DNA from: Nodosilinea sp. WJT8-NPBG4
Lineage (GTDB): Bacteria > Cyanobacteriota > Cyanobacteriia > Phormidesmidales > Phormidesmidaceae
DNA: 64,000 nucleotides
Direction: 5' to 3'
Assembly (NCBI GenBank): GCA_019359285.1
Contig: JAHHHQ010000053.1
Location: 1 to 64,000, forward strand
The translations under genes were made by a program, and so were the position numbers. Below are positions 49,301-56,987 of the stretch, one piece after another; position 1 is the first letter of the stretch, and each line of letters starts with the position of its first letter. The notes below the pieces were generated by a model. The model was not told the origin of the DNA. It did no database searches and was given only the letters and a program-made list of their open reading frames with translations.

Positions 49301-49633
49301 CAGGCCCACGACCATCGGGTGAGCTTTCAGCCCGTAGCCCGACCTGGCTATCGCGCCCCAGCGATAAATGGGGCCGATGCGGCCAGCTGCCTGAATGAAC
49401 CCTACGTGGCGGCGATCGCCCTGGGAGCTGCCACCGCCTTCGTTTGGGATGCTGAAGCCCAGCGCGTGGTACTACGGCGAGGCCGTACCCGCTGCCCGTT
49501 ACCGGAAGACTGGACGGCGCTGTTCTTCCCAACCCTGCTGGAGAGCGTGCCCATTGAGCACTCTGAGGCCGGGCGCGATCGCCTGCAAGATAGTCTGCAA
49601 ACGGCCAAACAGCTAGAGGCCGGCATTTTTTGA
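46340..49633 (+). CDS. Large membrane-anchored protein: AsmA/TamB-like N-terminal part plus long uncharacterised helical C-terminal part
   Basis: 1097 aa; single TM near N-terminus, repetitive beta-rich SGTVDLAQRSLQASLQTQDLPLSSLSLML / LDLQGTIAVRDGQGHVGQQSAPIQNLQSRLDFQGQRITLSDTYLNLGTMALTVAGSLDLKTGYDLSAQ pattern; about 650 aa C-terminal not recognised. Confidence 0.6.
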   Translation: MALVRQKFSNPRLTAWFKPVARAWLPWTLASVVLGGGLLLKALHSQAEQAVSDTLKQPIQLGGVRGIAQWGIVLGKTVIPRTEANGLAGEIDAVVVLLNWPELLHSGNLQVTVTLVRPDLSVMVPEPGAELNFTKGSGAAVAASQQATLDGLWVKDGKFTLYAPSADVANPRPAVTVHGVQAAVQLPSEQAFRQVSFALEGLLDQGHWQTSGTVDLAQRSLQASLQTQDLPLSSLSLMLPPAVNIQAGLLSGDLRLTTPLPNAVVPPVAALDLQGTIAVRDGQGHVGQQSAPIQNLQSRLDFQGQRITLSDTYLNLGTMALTVAGSLDLKTGYDLSAQVPPVAAEDLRAVVGDRLPLDPQPWQWQASLTGSFQEPVLEVQPDPALMPPGHLPVDLGLVAVALGMQSQDLPTRDWIGLIERATYGFRGNGAWFTLSDGTVVPPLTEAAYQRAGGGLDSRLRPALDRKFFWFLQTNPYITAIAADLAKGRLLTYRQGNRFDTDRFFLEYFVPVYVESSRAAGLDPGESLWMLDHSLRTLHDPLLRHPDARPITAGAGTVGSFWAGEQLLSMQQLLTRPLLAKPGRTGQLTRLALLRQLNASTSLESRQLSSSPELMSKIPNVTFGAEEGAIALALGMMRFEGEGVYPESLRSLAASIEQNELDKHALRTTITGRMQGLATENSAALSFALLQFSDRDWAQVGMGKHLFPGGAAQLTGGNTLSVMVSRQEKAGYTLEQAYQNSRLLLLELLAGADQAGGDRIVFALLKDHAFSPRFWQILAQKEPLLAAQLGAIAADMSAYQQLAQQGATLHETFYATLVTTDQDIGVSATLKQAVGFQAHLARLLDQAFAPADPADPRYRAFRRSLAMYLREAPDISVYGGTEAALRAYGQETLNVQELIAVDVADAPRIRAMARLYHEALASDLITEWDGAGLQRILLTGALLSAGVDRPDLPPALQSVGFPSAQFRRDLLFVVGVEGIQVEATRLGIQAHDHRVSFQPVARPGYRAPAINGADAASCLNEPYVAAIALGAATAFVWDAEAQRVVLRRGRTRCPLPEDWTALFFPTLLESVPIEHSEAGRDRLQDSLQTAKQLEAGIF

Positions 49634-49713
49634 GCCCTAGCCCCGGCTCCCCATCCTCGCTACCATAGAGCAGAGCGATCGCCGCTTAAGCTATCCAACC
49701 GCTGAGAGACCGC

Positions 49714-50403
49714 ATGCGCGACACCACCCTCAACACCATTGCTGTCGTCATCTTTGGGGTGACCATGGCCAGCCTGCTGGGGCCGCTGATCAACCTGTCG
49801 CCCGCCGTAGTGGCGGTGTTTGCCGCCGTGGGGCTGGGGGTATTCGCTGTCGATCAGCTGGGCTTGAGCGGCCGCATCGGCGACATTTTGATGGATACGG
49901 TGGCCTGGGCTTCGCCTGAGCACCGCCAGCGAGTGCTGCACCACGAGGCTGGGCATTTTTTGGCGGCGGTGCTGCTCGATATTCCGGTTGAAGCCTATAC
50001 CCTCAACACCTGGGAGGCTTGGAAGCAGGGGATTCCCGGGCAGGGGGGCGTAGTGTTTGGCCCCAGCGACCCAACGGCCCTGACAAGGCTCACTCCCCAG
50101 ACCATTGACCGCTACTGCCAGGTGTGGATGGCGGGCATTGCCGCCGAGCAGATGGTCTATGGCGACGCCCAGGGGGGCGGCGACGATACTGCCTCCCTAG
50201 GCAAGTTTTGGACGGTGTTGGGGCGATCGCCCGCCGAGGCTCCCCTCAAGCAGCGCTGGGCCACCCTCCAAGCCAAAACCCTGCTCGAAAAGCACCGCGA
50301 CGCCTTCGACGCACTGGTGACAGCCATGGACGATCGCGCCCCGGTGGCCGACTGCTGCGCCATTGTCGAAGCAAACCGCGCCTCGGTAGAAGCTGCGGCG
50401 TAG
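49714..50403 (+). CDS. Membrane-associated M41-like (FtsH-peptidase-like) protein lacking an AAA domain
   Basis: Two hydrophobic segments then HRQRVLHHEAGHFLAAVLLDIPVEAYTL (HEAGH zinc motif). Confidence 0.78.
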   Translation: MRDTTLNTIAVVIFGVTMASLLGPLINLSPAVVAVFAAVGLGVFAVDQLGLSGRIGDILMDTVAWASPEHRQRVLHHEAGHFLAAVLLDIPVEAYTLNTWEAWKQGIPGQGGVVFGPSDPTALTRLTPQTIDRYCQVWMAGIAAEQMVYGDAQGGGDDTASLGKFWTVLGRSPAEAPLKQRWATLQAKTLLEKHRDAFDALVTAMDDRAPVADCCAIVEANRASVEAAA

Positions 50404-50410
50404 CGCCCAC

Positions 50411-51004
50411 CTACACTTTTTGCAGCACAAACAGGCTGCCCTGGTTGCCGCGCCCAATCCGCAGGTCATCGTCGAGGTAGGTGACTTCGAGCCAGCCCGC
50501 CTGGCGATCGCGGTTAATGGTGAAATCAATGCCCTGAAAGAGCGAAAATTTGGGCGTGGCTTGCATCGACCTAATGAACTGGGCCGGAGACTGGTACCCC
50601 AGGGCCTGCCGCAGCCCAATTACGCCTCGCTCAAAGCCCACATTCACCCGCTGGGTAGACACAGCCTCTAGAGTCGCAGCTACCGCCACCAGCCCTGACA
50701 GTAGGGGGGGACCGTCCACCTCGGCAATGTTGTAAATCCGGTTTTCGGCCAGGCGAATGCACTGGTAAATAGGGCCAAGGGAGGCCAGGGGCAGGCGATC
50801 GATGTTCAGCAGTTCCCGGCTGGTGGTGTAGAGCAGTAGCCAGTCACCATTCAGGCGATCGGTGGCCTGGAGCGGGTTAGGAGTGGGGTTGCGGCCCTCT
50901 AAGGTAACCGCCGCCGCCTGAATCGCGGTGCGATCGCTGGGGCTGCTGCTAATGCCCCGATTGACGGGGGCCACGGCCTCCAATAGCTCAGCTTTGCCCA
51001 ACAT
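50411..51004 (-). CDS. PAP/fibrillin (plastid lipid-associated) family protein
   Basis: LNGDWLLLYTTSRELLNIDRLPLASLGPIYQCI...FERGVIGLRQ...LEVTYLDDDLRIGRGNQGSLFVLQK. Confidence 0.88.
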   Translation of the reverse strand: MLGKAELLEAVAPVNRGISSSPSDRTAIQAAAVTLEGRNPTPNPLQATDRLNGDWLLLYTTSRELLNIDRLPLASLGPIYQCIRLAENRIYNIAEVDGPPLLSGLVAVAATLEAVSTQRVNVGFERGVIGLRQALGYQSPAQFIRSMQATPKFSLFQGIDFTINRDRQAGWLEVTYLDDDLRIGRGNQGSLFVLQKV

Positions 51005-51123
51005 GGCCCAGTCTCCACAGCAGTACCGGCATAATACGGCAAAACTTCGGGCACCGCAGAATAGTGTCTCTGCTACGATGGAATGTCTGTATATTGCCTC
51101 GTTACTGGTACAAGACCACCGCT

Positions 51124-51375
51124 ATGTCTAACAAGTATTACAACCCGTCTTTGCGCCAGGTGCCCCGCAACGCCAAGGCCCCCATTTTGCCCTCCAACGG
51201 CGACTCATCCATTCTGCACTGGCTGGAGAGCATCGGTCGCCTGCGCAGCCGCGATGTCGTTGAGACTATTCCCGACGAGGCCGAAAACGAGGAAATCTCG
51301 GATCTGATGGGCAACGACGACGCCTTTGAGGATGATGACGATACCGATCTCGCCCTCGACGATGACGACGACTAA
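51124..51375 (+). CDS. DUF3134-like small acidic protein
   Basis: MSNKYYNPSLRQVPRNAKAPILPSNGDSSILHWLESIGRL... with Asp-rich tail. Confidence 0.75.
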   Translation: MSNKYYNPSLRQVPRNAKAPILPSNGDSSILHWLESIGRLRSRDVVETIPDEAENEEISDLMGNDDAFEDDDDTDLALDDDDD

Positions 51376-51837
51376 GGACGAGAACACGGGTAGCTAGAGC
51401 TAACCTGGATTGTTCATGATGATGGTAAGACGGGCCAGAGGCCCATCCCACAAGAAGGTGTTACTTAGATCTTGGGGGTCTTTGAGAAAAATCTTGTGGG
51501 ATAGCCGTCCCAGCTATCCACTCCCCAGCGGCCAAAGCCTAACAGCTGCATGGATTCCTTGTTAGATCAAGGTTCAAACATATTTAGCGTAGGGTTGTGA
51601 ATAATTCAGGCCAGCCAATAAGCTGAAACGCCCTCGGGCTGTCCTGTCCACACTGGAAGCGCTGGCTTGGCTAACACTCTCTAACCGCTGACTGTAACGT
51701 GAGAGGTAGCGCAATAAGTAAGCCGTTAAGTGTTGTTAAACTTCGTTCCCAAGTGAGACTATTCATTTAAGCTTCCTGACTATTTCCGGGCGCTAAATGT
51801 AGTCAATTGGAAGATCATCCAGTAGACTCCTGATGGT

Positions 51838-52962
51838 GTGCGGTGTGAAGCAAGTGAGGAATTGTTTGTGGATGCGAAGTTTTTAGCCTCGGGGCGGCTA
51901 TCCCTGAATGGCCAAACGCTGTTTTGGCTGCTGGGTCTAGGGCTCAGCGCCGCTGCCGTCGGGCTAGATGGAACCCTAGGCAACGCCGTCAGCCTGAGTG
52001 CCTCAATTACCGTTCCCTTTATTGTGGCCGCTCTGGGCAGCAGCCTGCTCGGCTTTTCAGCGGTTCCCCTGCTGCGGGCGCTCAAAACCGGACAATTCAT
52101 TCGTGAAGAAGGCCCCCAAGGCCATCTCAAAAAAGCGGGCACTCCAACCATGGGTGGCGCTTTTTTTGTGCCAGTAGCGGTCACCGTTGCCCTAGTGGCG
52201 ACCGGCTTTGCCCGCGATGCGGTGGCCGTATCGCTGCTGACCTTGGCCTACGGGGCCATTGGCTGGGTTGACGACTGGCAGGTGATTCAGCGGCGCTCCA
52301 ACAAAGGCATCTCGCCCCGCGCCAAGCTAGCTCTACAGATTGCCGTCGCGGTGCTGTTTTGCCTCTGGGTGCTCACCAGTCAGCCCGCCAGCATTACCAC
52401 TGTGGCTTTGCCCCTCGGCCTGGGCCTACCCCTCAGCTTCTTGTTTTGGCCCCTGGCCGGTTTTGTGCTGGTGGCCGAAAGCAACGCTACTAACCTCACC
52501 GACGGCCTCGATGGGTTAATGGGCGGCACTGGGGCGATCGCCTTTATGGGCCTAGCTGCTATTGTTGCCCCCACCCACCCCGACCTGATGGTGTTTTGTG
52601 CCGCCATGGCCGGTGCCTGCCTGGGCTTCTTGCTTCACAACCACAACCCTGCCCGCGTTTTCATGGGTGATACGGGTTCTCTAGCTCTGGGTGCAGCTTT
52701 GGGGGCTGTGGGTATTCTCAGCGGCAACCTATTTGTCCTGCTGGTGCTGACCCTGCTGTTCTTTGCTGAAACCCTGTCAGTGATCATTCAGGTGGGCTAC
52801 TTCAAAGCCACCAAAGGTCCCGACGGCGTCGGCAAGCGTTTCTTTAAGATGGCTCCGCTCCACCACCACTTTGAGCTGTCGGGCTGGTCTGAAATTCAGG
52901 TTGTCACGGTGGCCTATGCGGTAACGGCTGGGTTAGCGGTGCTAGCCCTCCAGGTGAGATAG
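51838..52962 (+). CDS. mraY: Phospho-N-acetylmuramoyl-pentapeptide-transferase
   Basis: EGPQGHLKKAGTPTMGGAFF, ESNATNLTDGLDGL, HNHNPARVFMGDTGSLALG, MAPLHHHFELSGWSE. Confidence 0.96.
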   Translation: MRCEASEELFVDAKFLASGRLSLNGQTLFWLLGLGLSAAAVGLDGTLGNAVSLSASITVPFIVAALGSSLLGFSAVPLLRALKTGQFIREEGPQGHLKKAGTPTMGGAFFVPVAVTVALVATGFARDAVAVSLLTLAYGAIGWVDDWQVIQRRSNKGISPRAKLALQIAVAVLFCLWVLTSQPASITTVALPLGLGLPLSFLFWPLAGFVLVAESNATNLTDGLDGLMGGTGAIAFMGLAAIVAPTHPDLMVFCAAMAGACLGFLLHNHNPARVFMGDTGSLALGAALGAVGILSGNLFVLLVLTLLFFAETLSVIIQVGYFKATKGPDGVGKRFFKMAPLHHHFELSGWSEIQVVTVAYAVTAGLAVLALQVR

Positions 52963-52990
52963 CCAAATCGCGCTTCCGGGAGGCTTGGTC

Positions 52991-53776
52991 ATGGATGGCT
53001 CAAACCTGCGCCCTTTAGGCCACCCACCCAATGCCTGGTGGGTCAATGAGCAGGTGGCTGACATTAGCCGTCAAGCGCTACAGCCTCGGTTGGCTACCCT
53101 CGTTACCCAAACCAAGCAGGTGCAGTTCGATTTAGCCAAAACTGCCTGCCTGGTCATCGATATGCAGAACGACTTTTGCCACCCCGACGGCTGGCTGGCC
53201 AGCATTGGGGTAGATGTCGCTCCGGCCCGCCAGGCCATTCAGCCCTTGCAAACCCTGCTGCCTAAATTGCGATCGGCTCAGGTGCCGGTGGTCTGGGTTA
53301 ACTGGGGCAACCGCAGCGATCGCCTCAACCTCAGTGCCGGGCTGCACCATGTCTATAACCCTAGCGGAGCCGGTGTGGGTCTCGGTGACCCTCTGCCGGC
53401 CAACGGTGCCCCTGTGCTCACCAAGGGCAGCTGGGCGGCGGCCGTAGTCGATGAGCTAGAAGCTCAACCCCAAGACATTTGGGTTGATAAGTACCGCATG
53501 AGCGGCTTTTGGGACACGCCCCTAGACAGCATTTTGCGCAACCTGGGTAAAACCACCCTACTCTTCGCCGGGGTGAATATAGATCAGTGCGTCATGGCTA
53601 CCCTGCAAGACGCCAATTTTCTTGGCTATGACTGCATTTTGCTGAGCGACTGTAGCGCCACCACCTCCCCGGACTACTGCTGCCAGGCCACTGTCTATAA
53701 CGTCAACCAGTGCTTTGGCTTTGTGGCCGATAGCACTGCCCTAGCAGCAGCTATAGAGCCTTCCGTAGCCCTATAG
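52991..53776 (+). CDS. Isochorismatase-like cysteine hydrolase
   Basis: TACLVIDMQNDFCHPDGWLAS, LLFAGVNIDQCVMATLQDANFLGYDCILLSDCSAT. Confidence 0.9.
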   Translation: MDGSNLRPLGHPPNAWWVNEQVADISRQALQPRLATLVTQTKQVQFDLAKTACLVIDMQNDFCHPDGWLASIGVDVAPARQAIQPLQTLLPKLRSAQVPVVWVNWGNRSDRLNLSAGLHHVYNPSGAGVGLGDPLPANGAPVLTKGSWAAAVVDELEAQPQDIWVDKYRMSGFWDTPLDSILRNLGKTTLLFAGVNIDQCVMATLQDANFLGYDCILLSDCSATTSPDYCCQATVYNVNQCFGFVADSTALAAAIEPSVAL

Positions 53777-53973
53777 CTGAGAAGGCTATACCTGGGACAT
53801 CGGTTTTGAATTGGTTTTTTTAAGTTGAAGTCTACATTCGGCTCAAAACTTCGCACCCTTTGACAGTGAATCTACTTCTAGGGTGAGACAGTTGTTAAAA
53901 TCCACTGTCCACAATGGAATTTGAGAAATTGCTGGATACAGATACGAATTAAAAATTTAACGTTCTTCGTAGG

Positions 53974-53991
53974 GGCAAACGGCCGTTTGCC
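53974..53991. repeat. Perfect 18-bp palindrome in the GTAGGGGCA... repeat context
   Basis: GTAGG-GGCAAACGGCCGTTTGCC-TCC. Confidence 0.7.
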
Positions 53992-54150
53992 TCCAACCGA
54001 ATTTGTGCCACCCTTCAGCAATGCCAAATCTATAAAGCACCAAAACTTTTCTTGACTAAAACTGGTGCAATTGCTCTAATGTGAACTACCCTTGGGCAGA
54101 CCAATCTTCAGGCTTCTTTTTCGTTCTTAAACGCCCCTTCTACCGTCATC

Positions 54151-54822
54151 ATGAACGTACCCTATTCTCCCGAATCTGCTTATCCTGGAGCCGTGGCTCC
54201 AGAAGCACCCCAGGGCAGCCGTCAGGCTCCTTCGGTGCCGATCTCGGTGTACCGCGAGCTAGCCACAGAACTGCGCGCTACCCAGGGCATGGTCGATTCA
54301 CTGACCCAGCAAAATCAGCAGCTCAACCAGCAAAACCAGGTGCTGCGCCAGGAAATGATTCGCTTTGCGGACTCGGCAGCTCGCCTTAAGCAGGCGATCG
54401 AGGTCAGTCAACCTCAGGCGATCGAGCCGGAGAGCATTGTCCGCCCTATCACGACTTCGTTGGGCGTTGAGGCCCCGGCGATGGCCGCGACCTACTCTAT
54501 GGCTGAAGAGCCTCCGGCTTCTCTACCAGAACGGCTATCAGAGTCTATGGGAGAAGGAGTATCGACCCTAGCCAGCCAGTTAACGCAAATGGTGAAGCCC
54601 AAGGCAAAGAAAGCGCCCAAAATGCCGCCCAAACGGTCCCAGGCAGCGCCTCAGCGGCTTTACACCGAAGAGCGGATCGATGCTAGCCGTCCTAGTCAAC
54701 TGAGCCAGAAATCGTCGGACTTGAGCGGGCTATGGTTGGCTGCAACTATCCTGCTGATCGTGATCAGTGCTTTTGGGGCCGGTTTCTTGATTATGAAGCC
54801 GCTGCTGGGCAATTCTCGTTAG
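54151..54822 (+). CDS. Hypothetical protein: coiled-coil/disordered with C-terminal TM
   Basis: MVDSLTQQNQQLNQQNQVLRQEMIRFADSAARLKQAI; TM LWLAATILLIVISAFGAGFLIMKPLL. Confidence 0.7.
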   Translation: MNVPYSPESAYPGAVAPEAPQGSRQAPSVPISVYRELATELRATQGMVDSLTQQNQQLNQQNQVLRQEMIRFADSAARLKQAIEVSQPQAIEPESIVRPITTSLGVEAPAMAATYSMAEEPPASLPERLSESMGEGVSTLASQLTQMVKPKAKKAPKMPPKRSQAAPQRLYTEERIDASRPSQLSQKSSDLSGLWLAATILLIVISAFGAGFLIMKPLLGNSR

Positions 54823-54886
54823 AACGCTGAATTACCGTCTATAGCTCGCTTTTCTAGCCGCTTTGGCTCTGCTCACCTGACTTTTT

Positions 54887-54900
54887 GTAGCTGACAATAC
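54887..54900 (+). promoter_or_regulatory. NtcA-type box GTA-N8-TAC upstream of glnB
   Basis: GTAgctgacaaTAC, 76 nt before ATG 54976. Confidence 0.75.
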
Positions 54901-54972
54901 AGTATTGTAGGGGTCAGGCCCGATACACATAGACCGAAGCTAAGAGATATCCGCTGAAGCACCCTGGTTTGA

Positions 54973-55314
<342 letters not shown>

Positions 55315-55343
55315 CTCAGGCCCAGACGCTAATGTCTCGATTC

Positions 55344-55370
55344 AGGCGCAGCCTAGGCTGCGCCTTTTTC
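55344..55370 (+). terminator. Rho-independent terminator of glnB
   Basis: AGGCGCAGCCTAGGCTGCGCCT palindrome followed by TTTT. Confidence 0.88.
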
Positions 55371-55595
55371 ATGCCCGTTGACAGCTATTGACCTACTTAG
55401 AGCCCGCTCTACCGAGTAGAGGTTCGATTACGCTGGTGGATGAATTGTTGCGTATCTTTCTTCAAATTGCGCAGCGGTTGAGATTGGCCCTCTACGGCCT
55501 GCTCGGGGTGATGGTTTGGGACAGGGGCGATCGCCCTCAGATAAGATGCTTAATAGCCCAGCTAACCCGTCCCTTGCTGGCGGAGAGAACTGCCT

Positions 55596-56927
55596 GTGTA
55601 TCAGCCTCAAACAGAGCAAGAGCAGCAAGTTGAGAGTGTCCTAGCCCCCTTTGGGCGGTTTGGGGTAGAGCTGGGTCTAGAGCGCATTCAGCGATTGCTG
55701 GGAGCGTTGGGTAATCCTCAGCAACGGGTGCCGCTGGTGCATGTGGCGGGTACCAACGGCAAAGGGTCGGTGTGTGCCTACCTGGCGGCAGTGTTGGGAG
55801 CAGCGGGGTATCGGGTAGGGCGCTACACTTCGCCGCACTTGGTGAGCTGGCGAGAGCGCATTGTGGTCAATGGGGAACCCATTGCGGCTCAGGATTTGGT
55901 TGCTCAACTGAAGCAGGTGGTGGCAGCCATTGACCCATCCCAACCCTCACCAACTCAGTTTGAGGTGTTTACTGCGGCGGCTTGGCTGCACTTCGCCGAG
56001 GCTGAGGTAGATGTGGCGGTGATGGAGGTAGGGCTGGGGGGGCGACTCGACGCCACCAATGTGGTGGACGTGCCCCTGGTGAGTGTGATTACCTCCCTCA
56101 GCCGCGAGCACTGGCAGCGCCTTGGCCCCACTCTGGCGGACATCGCCCGCGAAAAGGCGGGGGTGCTAAAGCCGGGTCGTCCCGCAGTGGTTGGCCCACT
56201 GCCTGCTGAAGCGGAGGCGGTAGTGCAGGCTCGTCTAGCCGAATTGAGCTGTCCGGCGGTGTGGCCTGCGCCCGCCGTTTCCCTGGGAGAAAGGCAGGCC
56301 CGCTATGGCAGTGGTGACGAAACCATTACCTATCCCCTGTCGCTGTTGGGGGAGCACCAGCTCACCAATTCGGCGATCGCGATCGCCACCCTGCTTAGCC
56401 TGCGCGCTCAGGGCTGGACCATTACCGACGATGCGATCGCTCAGGGCATGGGCCAGGCTCGCTGGCCCGGACGCTTGCAGTGGGTGGCCTGGGGGCAGGC
56501 CGCTGAAAAATACCCGCTGCTAATCGACGGGGCCCACAACCCAGCAGCGGCTGAGGTGCTGCGTCAGTATGTGGATAGCTGGTGGGCCAGTCAGGCTGAG
56601 AAACCAGCGGGGACAGCGTGGCTGATGGGAATGCTCTCGACCAAAGACCACCGCGATATTTTTGAGGCTTTGCTGCGGCCAGGGGATGTTCTGCATTTGG
56701 TGCCTGTGCCAGGGCATGAGACGGCAGCACCGGAGGAGCTGGGGGCGATCGCGCGATCGGTCTGCCCCGACCTGGCCCAGTGCGAAGTCCACAATTCTCT
56801 CAGGGATGGCCTGATCCACCTTGGTCAGACCCCAGCTCGCCTCAAGGTGCTGTGCGGTTCGCTATACCTAATTGGCCACTTTCTCGCCACCGAGCACTAC
56901 GAGGATGGCGAAGGGCAGGGGCGATAA
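55596..56927 (+). CDS. folC: Folylpolyglutamate synthase / dihydrofolate synthase
   Basis: GTG start; LVHVAGTNGKGSVCAYLAAVLGAAGYRVGRYTSPHLVSWRERIVVNG; LLIDGAHNPAAAEVL. Confidence 0.95.
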   Translation: MYQPQTEQEQQVESVLAPFGRFGVELGLERIQRLLGALGNPQQRVPLVHVAGTNGKGSVCAYLAAVLGAAGYRVGRYTSPHLVSWRERIVVNGEPIAAQDLVAQLKQVVAAIDPSQPSPTQFEVFTAAAWLHFAEAEVDVAVMEVGLGGRLDATNVVDVPLVSVITSLSREHWQRLGPTLADIAREKAGVLKPGRPAVVGPLPAEAEAVVQARLAELSCPAVWPAPAVSLGERQARYGSGDETITYPLSLLGEHQLTNSAIAIATLLSLRAQGWTITDDAIAQGMGQARWPGRLQWVAWGQAAEKYPLLIDGAHNPAAAEVLRQYVDSWWASQAEKPAGTAWLMGMLSTKDHRDIFEALLRPGDVLHLVPVPGHETAAPEELGAIARSVCPDLAQCEVHNSLRDGLIHLGQTPARLKVLCGSLYLIGHFLATEHYEDGEGQGR

Positions 56928-56987
56928 AGCAGTGCGGGAAAGGGATGATAGCCTAACAGCTATACTCCGGACTGCTTCCTTGTCCGC

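Noticed and set aside
55388-55633. 81-aa ORF between glnB and folC
   Set aside because: Overlaps the folC start region and shows no family resemblance
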